Shown: in pieces, positions 1-8,500 of the stretch
Layout: every line of letters begins with the position of its first letter
Position numbering within the stretch: position 1 is the stretch's first letter
From: CAZKCK01 sp964552325
GTDB taxonomy: Bacteria > Bacteroidota > Bacteroidia > Bacteroidales > TTA-H9
NCBI GenBank assembly: GCA_964552325.1
Contig: CAZKHA010000133.1
Span: 1 to 9,511, forward strand
Reading direction: 5' to 3'
Length of the DNA stretch: 9,511 bases
The notes under the pieces: generated by a model
Databases searched by the model: none
Told to the model about the DNA's origin: nothing
Seen by the model: only the letters and a program-made list of their open reading frames with translations
Program-made: the position numbers and the translations under genes

Positions 1-1
1 T

Positions 2-55
2 CAAGGCCTTGTAGAAGCTAAATCTGAAAAAAATGATATCCTCACCGCTACCTAG
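2..55 (+). CDS. possible 3' end of an unidentified upstream gene
   Basis: Of the three forward frames at the left edge, only this one is open from the first bases. It reads 17 residues (QGLVEAKSEKNDILTAT) to a TAG stop at 53-55. The composition is protein-like, with a mix of charged and hydrophobic residues, but it is far too short to identify. The stop is followed at once by repeats that look like an insertion-sequence end, so it could be the tail of a transposition gene such as istB; this is inference. A 17-codon open frame can also arise by chance. Confidence 0.3.
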   Translation, partial: QGLVEAKSEKNDILTAT

Positions 56-96
56 GTGCGTGACTTTTTGAGGTGACCCAGATTGAAAAATCTACA
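56..96. repeat. imperfect direct repeats, possible IS21-type element end
   Basis: Two related units, GTGACTTTTTGA (60-71) and GTGACCCAGATTGA (73-86), lie 13 bases apart in direct orientation. They are followed by a stretch ending TCTACA at 91-96. Ends of IS21-family elements carry several short related repeats and terminate in TGT...ACA, so this may be the right end of such an element with its boundary near base 96. The other end and the transposase genes lie outside the window, and the match is to general architecture only. Confidence 0.28.
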
Positions 97-110
97 AATA
101 AGAAGATTAA

Positions 111-133
111 TGAGTTAAACAGTGAATAACTCA
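111..133. promoter_or_regulatory. 7-bp inverted repeat just upstream of rsgA
   Basis: TGAGTTA (111-117) and TAACTCA (127-133) are a perfect inverted repeat around a 9-base loop, ending 14 bases before the rsgA start codon. It could be a weak leader hairpin or an operator half-site pair. It is A/T-rich and short enough to arise by chance, and I found no TAnnTTTG promoter box in this leader. Confidence 0.22.
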
Positions 134-147
134 AAAGTATAAAAAGT

Positions 148-1206
148 ATGAAACTATCCGAATTAGGTTATACTCAGCAACTCGAAGATTTTCGGGTGGC
201 CCAAAAACTCACCGATTTTGAATTGGGGAGGGTAATAACCGAACACAGGGAACGCTATATTGTTAAGACCGCCGAACGCGAATTGGAGGCAGAAGTATCG
301 GGCAACCTGCGTTTCTCAGCCAAAAGCCGTGAAGACTTTCCGGCAGTGGGCGATTGGGTATGTTTAACAACCTATGATGGTGATTTTTCAATCATCCACC
401 ACGTTTTGCCCCGTAGCAGCGTGCTTGCACGCCAAGCAGTGGGCCGGCATGGCGAGGTGCAGCTTATTGCCACCAACATCGATTTTGCATTTTTGGTGCA
501 AGCCCTTGACCGCGACTTTAACATCAACCGCCTCGAACGTTACCTAAGCATTTGTAATTCGGCTAAGGTGAGTCCCATTATTGTGCTCACCAAAACCGAT
601 TTAATTGTTGAGCAACAGAAAACCGAACAAATAAATAACATACAGCAGCGCATAAAAAACATTCCAATATTGGCCTTAAGCAATTTAACCAACGAAGGTA
701 TAGAAACGCTAAGAGGCTACTTGCAAGCGGGTAAAACGTATTGCCTGCTGGGTTCGTCGGGAGTTGGCAAATCGAGCCTTCTGAATAATTTGTGTGGACA
801 AAGCCTGATGCGAACCGATGCCATTAGCTCCAACACCAACAAAGGACGACATATTACCACCCACCGTGAGCTGATTTTACTTGAAGGAGGCGCGCTAATG
901 ATTGACAATCCTGGCATGCGCGAGGTGGGCATAGCCGATACGGCCAATGGTGTAGAAACCACTTTCGATTACATTGTAAAACTTGCCCAACATTGCAAAT
1001 TCGCGGATTGCAGCCATACCAATGAGTTGGGATGCAGGGTGCTTGAAGCATTGCAAAAGGGTGATATTGACCAAGAATCATTTAGCAACTACCAAAAAAT
1101 AGAACGGGAGAAAGCCTATTTTGAATCGTCGCAGGCCGAACTCCGAAAAAAGGATAAAGACTTCGGGAAAATGCTAAAGAATTATAAAAAGAGCATCGGG
1201 AGATGA
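148..1206 (+). CDS. rsgA: ribosome small subunit-dependent GTPase RsgA (YjeQ/EngC)
   Basis: RsgA is a cytoplasmic GTPase that binds the maturing 30S subunit at the decoding centre, checks late assembly and releases assembly factors such as RbfA on GTP hydrolysis. The 352 residues match the usual family length. The N-terminal OB-fold (about 30-100) is followed by a circularly permuted GTPase: G4 TKTD at 148-151 precedes the P-loop GSSGVGKSS (202-210), switch I around 234-240 and G3 DNPG (253-256). The C-terminal zinc site C283-x4-C288-x-H290-x5-C296 is complete, and a basic helical tail (about 313-352) ends the protein. The start MKLSELGY is typical of relatives; it has an A-rich leader and no clear Shine-Dalgarno sequence. 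Nothing suggests loss of function. It appears to be a single-gene unit. Confidence 0.97.
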   Translation: MKLSELGYTQQLEDFRVAQKLTDFELGRVITEHRERYIVKTAERELEAEVSGNLRFSAKSREDFPAVGDWVCLTTYDGDFSIIHHVLPRSSVLARQAVGRHGEVQLIATNIDFAFLVQALDRDFNINRLERYLSICNSAKVSPIIVLTKTDLIVEQQKTEQINNIQQRIKNIPILALSNLTNEGIETLRGYLQAGKTYCLLGSSGVGKSSLLNNLCGQSLMRTDAISSNTNKGRHITTHRELILLEGGALMIDNPGMREVGIADTANGVETTFDYIVKLAQHCKFADCSHTNELGCRVLEALQKGDIDQESFSNYQKIEREKAYFESSQAELRKKDKDFGKMLKNYKKSIGR

Positions 1207-1209
1207 TAT

Positions 1210-1266
1210 AAAAATGTGGGAATATTTGCCCTGAGACTGCCTAAGGGACAGGATGTGGAATTATAA
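1210..1266 (+). pseudogene. possible remnant of a PPC/DUF296-domain protein
   Basis: In the frame ending at the TAA of 1264-1266 the DNA reads VGIFALRLPKGQDVEL. This resembles, from memory, the opening strand and loop of PPC (DUF296, 'PD1-like') domain proteins, which commonly start with a pattern like y-a-l-R-L-k-p-G-q-D-l. There is no room for a start codon with a full N-terminus, and the frame is stopped after this stretch. Past the stop the same frame continues VASLKGKQ. A different frame near 1350 gives AACIL, which also recalls the domain. If real, it is a badly decayed copy. The similarity is short and was not computed. Confidence 0.22.
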
Positions 1267-1384
1267 GTAGCCAGTTTGAAGGGCAAGCAAGAGAGCTCGA
1301 GGATCTGTGCAAATTGTGCAGTTTGGCCAAGGGTTAATTAGGATCGTTTTAAAACAGCAGCATGTATTTTGATAGGCCCATCAC

Positions 1385-1417
1385 CTTGGATTCTCTAACC
1401 TTTTCATTTTTAATTTG
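1385..1417 (+). promoter_or_regulatory. weak candidate promoter for the epimerase-like gene
   Basis: TTAATTTG (1410-1417) matches the Bacteroidota -7 consensus TAnnTTTG at five of six fixed positions. A CTTG (1385-1388) sits 21 bases upstream, within the 19-21 spacing expected for the -33 TTTG/TTG element. It would leave a leader of about 90 bases before the ATG at 1516. One mismatch in each box makes this a suggestion only. Confidence 0.25.
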
Positions 1418-1502
1418 TTGTTTAGTGGTAAGAATATAGTTTAAAGCTGGATTTCTTTTTCAAAATCAGTTTTAGGCTGTAAAACAACACATTAATACGA
1501 GC

Positions 1503-1509
1503 AAAGGAA
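1503..1509 (+). promoter_or_regulatory. Shine-Dalgarno-like site of the epimerase-like gene
   Basis: AAAGGAA lies 6 bases before the ATG at 1516. This spacing and its A/G-rich core suit pairing with the 16S rRNA tail. It supports that ATG as the start and is the only clear Shine-Dalgarno-like site among the genes in this window. Confidence 0.5.
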
Positions 1510-1515
1510 TTCTTT

Positions 1516-2385
1516 ATGAACCCGAACACCATTGCCATTACTGGAGCTACAGGCTTTATCGGCTCAATGCTTACGTCAAGCCTTAAGCAACAAGGCTATA
1601 AGGTGTTGCCCTTAGGAAGAAGCGAACTTGGTGGATCAATTGACCAAATACGTGAAAAACTTGAAGGTTGTTGGGCTGTAATTAACTTGGCCGGTGCGCC
1701 CATTATCCAGCGATGGAGCACAAAAAACAAGGAAGCGATGGTTAAAAGCCGCATCCAAACAACCAAAAAATTGGTAGAAGCAATAAACATATGCCGTACG
1801 CCACCAAATCTGCTCATATCAGCCTCTGCTGTTGGTATTTATACTGAAAATCAAGCGCAAACCGAAAGCAATTGTAAGCTCTCAACGGGTTTTGCGGCGC
1901 AACTTTGCCAAGATTGGGAAGCTGAATCGAATAGGGTCCGCACCCCCACAAGGCTTGTAAATCCACGTATCGGAATTGTTTTAGGTACAGCAGGTGGCGC
2001 ATTGCCCAAAATGTTGCCGGCATTCCGTTTGGGGATTGGGGGAATAATTGGTGATGGGAAGCAGTTTTTCCCTTGGATACACATCGATGATTTGCTTGCC
2101 GCTTTTACTTTTCTTCTAAAAACACAATCATTGTCAGGTCCAGTGAATTTGGTAGCACCTGAACGTATTACCAATAAACAATTTACACGGCAGTTGGCTA
2201 AAACCCTGAACAGACCAGCATTCATTCCTATTCCAGCGTTTGCCCTAAAACTTTTGTATGGCGAAGGCGCATCTACCCTAACCCAAGGGCAAGAAGTAAT
2301 ACCCGAAAAACTTCTACTGGCTGGTTTTAAATTCCGGTGCGCAACCATAGAGCGGGCATTGATTGATTTATTATCACGCAAATAG
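1516..2385 (+). CDS. TIGR01777 family (SDR39U1/YfcH-like) epimerase-like protein
   Basis: This is an extended short-chain dehydrogenase/reductase-type protein with an NAD(P)-binding Rossmann fold, probably cytoplasmic. The substrate of the TIGR01777 family is not established. The 289 residues are close to the usual 300. The dinucleotide motif GATGFIG (10-16) is intact, and family hallmarks follow in order: NLAGAPI (57-63), ISASAVGIY (101-109), DWEAES (133-138), RIGIVLG (151-157) and GDGKQFFPWIHIDD (179-192). A C-terminal DUF1731-type segment rich in PIP/GQ/FKF motifs spans about 233-281. The sequence reads GIYT where relatives usually have GYYG, so the loop after the presumed catalytic serine/tyrosine region is slightly divergent. 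No lysine follows in a canonical YxxxK pattern, which as far as I recall is normal for this family. The 130-base gap to the next ORF's first ATG suggests a separate unit. Confidence 0.94.
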   Translation: MNPNTIAITGATGFIGSMLTSSLKQQGYKVLPLGRSELGGSIDQIREKLEGCWAVINLAGAPIIQRWSTKNKEAMVKSRIQTTKKLVEAINICRTPPNLLISASAVGIYTENQAQTESNCKLSTGFAAQLCQDWEAESNRVRTPTRLVNPRIGIVLGTAGGALPKMLPAFRLGIGGIIGDGKQFFPWIHIDDLLAAFTFLLKTQSLSGPVNLVAPERITNKQFTRQLAKTLNRPAFIPIPAFALKLLYGEGASTLTQGQEVIPEKLLLAGFKFRCATIERALIDLLSRK

Positions 2386-2386
2386 A

Positions 2387-2412
2387 TTCTTTTAAGTGAT
2401 ATCTTAAAGATT
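2387..2412. terminator. weak hairpin after the epimerase-like gene
   Basis: TTTAAG (2391-2396) and CTTAAA (2403-2408) pair perfectly around a 6-base loop, 5 bases after the TAG stop. The stem can be lengthened slightly with a wobble pair and a bulge. The position suits a terminator, but the stem is A/T-rich and no T-run follows, so it would be a weak one at best. Confidence 0.25.
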
Positions 2413-2536
2413 GTGACAAGGCCATCAGTTCGGGTTCGTTCAAATCTGGATAAATGCCAAGTTAACTTTTTAACCACCTACGATTCGGGCTTTGACCCAA
2501 ACCATGAATGCCGAGAAATGCGAAAGGAGCATGGTT

Positions 2537-2568
2537 TTTGTGGAATCGAAAGCCTTCTTGCATCTTTA
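2537..2568 (+). promoter_or_regulatory. candidate promoter of the macroglobulin gene
   Basis: TTTG (2537-2540) is followed after 20 bases by CATCTTTA (2561-2568), which has four of the six fixed positions of the Bacteroidota -7 box TAnnTTTG. The spacing matches the -33/-7 arrangement. Transcription would begin around 2574-2576, leaving a very short leader before the ATG at 2586. If correct, translation cannot begin at the upstream in-frame ATG at 2508. Confidence 0.28.
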
Positions 2569-2585
2569 ACACAAAAATGTGTACC

Positions 2586-5500
2586 ATGAAACCTAAATTC
2601 TTAGCCGTAATCATTTTGACTGTTGCCACAGCAGCCATGGCCCTAACATTCAGCATCCCTGCCAACAAAAACCGCATCCCATCATCCTGGGAAAAGGCAT
2701 GGAAACAGGTTGACAGCCTCAAAGAAATAGGGCAGCCCAAATCAGCCTTGGAACTGGTGAATGTGCTAAACAAACGTGCTACCAACGAAAACAATCAACC
2801 CCAACTGCTCAAAACCCTCATGTATCGCTTTGCCTTAAAGTCGAGTTTTGAAGAAAACTATGAGGAGGAAGCAATCCTTGAAGCCAAGCAAGCCTTAAAA
2901 GGTGCAAAAGAACCTGTAAAACAACTGCTTCACAGTATCATAGCAGATTTATACCAATCTTATTATCAAAGCAATAGGTGGAGGGTGCTGAACAGAACTA
3001 AATTGCAAGGCGATGTATCGCAGGATATCAAGACTTGGGATGCCAGTGTGTTTTATGATACCATTCACTGGAATTACCAACACTCGCTTCAACATCCTGA
3101 AAATCTGGCGAAAATAAAGATCCGGGACTTTTTACCCATTCTCGATACAGGCCGAAATGGTGCGCTTTATCGACCCAGTTTGCTTGATTTGCTCTCCTAT
3201 CGTGCCATAGCATATTACCAAAATGATGAATCGGGTATAAGCGAGTCAATTACAGAATTTGAACTAGACAATCCCGATTACTTTGGTGATGATGTAACTT
3301 TTACCAATATCCGTTTACAAGATTTAAAAGCAGAAGGTCCTAAACGTGAATTGCTGAAATGTTATCAATTGCTTGAAAAAGCCCACCAAAATGATGCGGA
3401 TAAAACGGCAATGGTTTACAGCCAATTGCAACGTTTGGAATTTGTTCGCAACAATTCTACCCTTTATTATGCTGATAGTTTGTATGTTAAAACCTTAACA
3501 CAGTTAAGTACAAATTATAAAAACCATGAAATTTCGAGTTGGGTAGCTTATAACCTTGCCACTTTTTACCAAAACCAACCCGAGCAAACGAGTGATTTAA
3601 AACGCGTAGAAGCCATTTGCAAGCAAGCTATCGAACGTTTTCCTAAATCAGATGGCGCTTTAAATTGCAGCGATTTGCTTACCAACCTCTACCGCCAGAA
3701 CCTGAGCCTTCAAATGCCCGAAGCCATTTACCCCGGAAATCCAATGTTGTTGAGTGTCTCGTGGCAAAATTGCAAAGAGCTTTATATTAAGGTGTTACGT
3801 ATAGATTATGAGGATTGGGAAGCAAGGCAAGAGCAAAACCAAGATGCATTGATAAAGCGCTATTTGAAGCATAAGCCAGTGCAAGAAATACATCAGAAAT
3901 TAGAAGGCGAACTTGATTTTAAGAATCATACAAGCGAGTTGGCCATCAATGGTTTACCCTCAGGATATTATTTAGTCTTAGCATCAAGCAATCCCAAGTT
4001 TAACTTTACTGAAAGTCCTGTTTCGTACACCACGTTTTACAGTACACGCTTGAGTGCTATAACTAAATCAGGCACGGCCCACAATCGCGAAATCATTGTA
4101 CTTGACCGTGAGAAGGGTTCAACTGTATCAGGTGTTAAAGTAACAGCCTTTCAACGCGATTACCAATCATCAAGCCGAAAATGGGTACGAAAGCAAGCAG
4201 GCTCACAAGTAACCAATAAAGAGGGAAAAGCCTCGCTACCGATTCAGCAGCGCTACGATGAATACAACACCCAATATCAACTTGTATTACAAGCTGATAC
4301 ATTTAGGATTGGAGGAGGGTATTTTGATTTTCCACATCCGGAGACTTCCCAGCAACAGACGTTCTTTTTTACGGATCGTAAAATCTTTAGACCGGGCCAA
4401 ACCATCTATTTTAAAGGAATAAGCATTGAAAAAAAGGGCAAAAAACAAACTTGCGTTACAGGCCAGAAGCAACGGATAAGCTTATACAACGCCAATAACA
4501 AAGAAGTTGACCATCTGGAAGTTTCGACCAATAAGTATGGATCCTTTAGCGGAAGTTTTGTTATCCCCAGCACAGGATTAACAGGCAATTACCGTATCCA
4601 TAGCCCACATGGATCAATCCAATTAAATGTAGAAGATTACAAACGACCTGTGTTTGAAACGGGCTTTAAACCCGTTACAGGTTTGTACAAACTGGAGGAA
4701 ACGATTAAGGTAGAAGGATTTGCAAAAGCACTTGCTGGCTATGCCATAAGCGATGCACAAATAAAATACCGCGTAGTGCGGGCTGCACATTTCCCTTATC
4801 CTTGGTTTAGGTGGAATTGGTTTGGCTATTTCCCAGAAGCTAATGAAACCGTCTTGTTAACAGGCACAACCACAACCGATGCAATGGGACAGTTTCAAAT
4901 TAGTTTTAATGCCATTCCGGATAAAAGCTTGCGGAAACAATTCAATCCCTATTTCACTTATACAATTTATGCTGATGTAACGGATTTAAACGGTGAAACA
5001 CGTTCAAGCCAAACTGCAGTGTCTGTTGGTTACCAAGCGCTTGTTATTAAATTGGATTTGGATGAAAATCTTAACCAAACAACTACAAAAACAGTTAAAC
5101 TTTTGGCCACCAACCTGGCCGGAAAACCTGAAAAAACCCAAGGAAGCATTGCCATTTATAAATTGATAGCTCCCGATAAAGTTGTTGTTCCGCGCCCACA
5201 TACCATTCCTGATAGGCCGCTGATTAGCAAAAACAGCTTTGAAAAACTATTCCCGCAACTGCCTTTTGCTACCGAAAACGAATTCATCAACTGGCAAACT
5301 GGTGAGTGCTACCTAGAAACAACATTTAATACCGCTATTGACTCCTTATTGCCATTAAACGGAATATCTAATTGGCCTCAAGGTGTTTACAAGTTTGTAA
5401 TGAAGGCTAAGGATGCCTTTGGTACACCGGTTGAAGCCGTGCAATACGCAACTTTGTTCAATCCAAAAGCAAGCAAATTGCCGTATCCTACTGCTTTTTT

Positions 5501-8500
5501 TATGGTTCCTTTAAACACGGTTTGTGAGCCAGGCGATGAAGCCAGCATATTGATTGGCTCCGCCTTTAAAGACTTCAAGGTTTTGATGGAAGTAGTTAAT
5601 GGAGATAGTACCTTGGTATCGAAATGGCTTACATTATCCGAAAACCAAACCTTGGTGAATTTTCCGATCAAGGAAATACATAGGGGAAACATTACGATGC
5701 GATTTTATTCCGTTAAACACAATCATTTCTTTAATTTTGAGCAAGTTATAAGTGTTCCCTTTACCAATAAAAAACTGGATATAGTGCTTGAACATTTCCG
5801 AAGTGAGTTGGCTCCTGGCCAAAAAGAACGATGGAGCTTGTGTATAAAAAACTTCAAAGGAATAGCTTCCCAAGCTGAACTTGCCGCTTGTCTGTACGAT
5901 GCTTCACTCGATGCCTTTGCACCTAATGCATGGCAGTTGAATTTATTTGGCGCCCAGGGTCCATTGGTTGGTTGGCAGGAAAGCAATGGCTTTTCCACTG
6001 CTTATTCCAACAATTTGTTTGAACCACCTTATGCTGAGCCTAAAAGCAAACCAATTGGTTTTGATCAGCTTAATTGGTTTGGATATCCCATTTATGGCCG
6101 CTTTATAGGCTATCGGGGAATGATGATGGATAAAGCAACACGCGTTGCTGAAGCTGCGAGTGATAGCGAAGTGCTTGAAATGGCTGCGCCATCTAGTACC
6201 ACTAAGGTTCCAGCAAATGGCCAAACAATTGGTGGGGTTTCAGCGAAAGGCGACATAGATCCACAGGAACCGAAACCCAGTGAAACGCCCCGAACAGATT
6301 TTAGTGAAACAGCCTTCTTCTACCCACAAATTGAGACCGATAGCTTAGGTGCTGCTACAATTTCGTTTACCATACCCCAGTCGCTTACCAAATGGAAGCT
6401 ATTGCTTCTGGCCCATGATAAGCAATTGGCTTCAGGCATACTACAAAAAGAACTTGTGACGCGCAAGGATGTGATGGTTGTGCCGAATGCACCCAGGTTT
6501 TTGCGCATTGGCGATACGCTGGTTTTCCCAGTAAAAGTAGTAAATACATCTAAGCAAAGTTTATCCGTAAAAACAACTTTAACCTTCTCTAACCCTGTTG
6601 ATAATAGCGTTGTTAAACTTGTAGCAGCCAATGAAAGTACAGAAAAAACCATTGAATTGCAAGCTGGCGAAAGCCGTAATGTGGAATGGAAGCTCGTTGT
6701 GAATACGGTTCCAGGCATAGTTGGCTACCGTGTAAGTGCCACTTCCGAAGCTTTTTCGGATGTGATGGAAGCCCAATTGCCCGTATTAACCAACCAGGTT
6801 TGGCTTACAAACTCGTATCCCATGGATATCAATAGCTTGCAAGAAAAAACATTTAGATTCGATTTTCCCAAAACCGCAGTAAAGAAGCCCGGGACGCGTT
6901 TAAGCCTCGAGTTTACCTCAAACCCAGCTTGGTATGCCATTCAAGCACTTCCTTACTTGGCTGAGCCAAGCTACGAATGTGCCGATGCTATTTTTAGGAT
7001 GTTCTATGCCAATACATTGGCTGCCAAGGTTGCACAATCTAATCCTGCCATTGCCAAGGTTTTTGAAAGTTGGAAAACTGCCTATCCAGATGCGCTAACA
7101 TCAAACCTTGAAAAGAACCAAGAATTAAAATCGGTTCTATTGGAAGAAACACCATGGGTGATGGAGGCGAAAAACGAAACCCAACAGAAAAATGCGGTAT
7201 CTAAACTGTTTAATGCAAACAACATACGCCACCAACAAGAACAAGCCTTGGCTAAACTGGCCAAGTTGCAATTGGGCAATGGGGGTTACCGATGGTTTGA
7301 TGGGATGCCTGATTCGCGGTATGTTACACAGCAAATCTTAACCGGGTTTGGTCGCCTTTTCGAGCGTCAGGTCATACGTGAAAACGATTTTGATGGCCTT
7401 TCAAACGGCATTAAACGTGCCTTGGACTATACGGATGAACGCATGTTAGAAGATTACATGCGTTGGTTGGAATTGAAAGCTAAGAATCCGCAAAACGAAA
7501 GCAGCTTCTATGATGTTCAGTATCTGTATGCACGAAGTCTTTACCTGAACAACTATCCTATTGCGCCAAAGTATGTTGAAGCACATAAGCATTATTTGAA
7601 ACTTGCCTTAAAAAATTGGCAAAACGATGGTTTGTACCATCAAGCCATGTTGGCCATAGCATTTAAACGCTATCGTGAAGAAACCACAGCCCTATTGATA
7701 ATGAAATCGTTGGCCGAGAAAGCCTTGCACAACGAAGAAATGGGAATGTACTGGCGTCAGCAAGCTGGTTGGTATTGGTATCAAGCACCTATTGAAACCC
7801 AAGCCCAACTTATTGAGGCTTTTGCAGAAGTAACACAAGATACCAAAGCGGTTGATGAAATGAAAAAATGGCTCTTGAAACAAAAACAAACGCAAGCTTG
7901 GGCTACCACCACAGCCACGGCCGAAGCCGTTTATGCACTTATGCTTCAGGGAAATAATTTGCTGGCCGAGAACAAACCAGTAGAGATTTATGCGAAAAAC
8001 CAAGCCATTTGGCCCGATTCAAAATCAGCTGTAGAGCCTGGTACTGGATACTTTAAGAAAACTTGGGTCAATGCCGATATTCCCCAGGGTATGGATCAAC
8101 CCTTGGTAAAAAACCCCAATAACCACATTGCATGGGGAGCTGTTTATCTGCAATACTTTGAAGATTACGATAAAGTAAAACCTGCCACATCGCCACTTAA
8201 CCTTGAGAAAAAGCTTTTTGTGGAGCGGCAAACACCCTCTGGACCAGCTTTAGAACCCATTGAAAAGGCTCAGAATTTACATCCAGGCGACAAAATAGTT
8301 GTACGAATTGTTTTGCGGACAGACCGTAACATGGAGTTTGTGCATATGAAAGATCACAGGGCTTCGGGTTTTGAACCCATCGATGTTCTCTCGGGCTATA
8401 ATTACCGCGATGGACTGGGCTACTACCAATCAACCCGTGATGCTGCCACACACTTCTTTTTCAATTATTTACCTAAAGGAACCTGGGTTTTTGAATACGC

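Larger units (their letters stand above)
1207..1515. other. 309-base gap without an intact gene
   Basis: I find no credible intact coding frame on either strand between rsgA and the epimerase gene. The first part contains a short protein-like stretch (1216-1263) discussed as a possible gene remnant. An imperfect palindrome (CTGTGCAAATTGTGCAG, 1305-1321, 13 of 17 positions symmetric) lies in the middle. A/T-rich leader sequence with a weak promoter candidate fills the end. No strong rsgA terminator hairpin with a T-run is visible. Confidence 0.6.

Noticed and set aside
50..57. ACCTAGGT perfect palindrome
   Set aside because: Eight bases is easily chance, and it overlaps the stop of the possible upstream gene.
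1305..1321. Imperfect palindrome CTGTGCAAATTGTGCAG as a terminator or operator
   Set aside because: It has four mismatched positions, no T-run and no nearby promoter, so it is not enough for a feature of its own.
2429..2459. tRNA-like 3' half: a TTCAAAT loop followed by a GCCA
   Set aside because: The bases on either side of the loop (GTTCG and CTGGA) do not pair as a T-stem, and no anticodon or D arm precedes it.
1851..2477. 208-codon open frame on the minus strand, antisense to the TIGR01777 gene
   Set aside because: It overlaps a gene with clear family motifs. Its translation is rich in Arg, Ser, Cys and Pro, lacks any recognisable motif, and fits a shadow of the sense codons.
2508..2585. 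Upstream in-frame ATG that would extend the macroglobulin by 26 residues
   Set aside because: The extension (starting MPRNAKGAWFLWNRK) would bury the signal peptide behind a non-signal sequence, and the candidate promoter lies downstream of it. The ATG at 2577 is possible but adds only MCT.
6320..6718. 132-codon minus-strand open frame within the macroglobulin gene
   Set aside because: It lies wholly inside a continuous, motif-supported 6-kb coding region, and its translation shows no domain or plausible start context.
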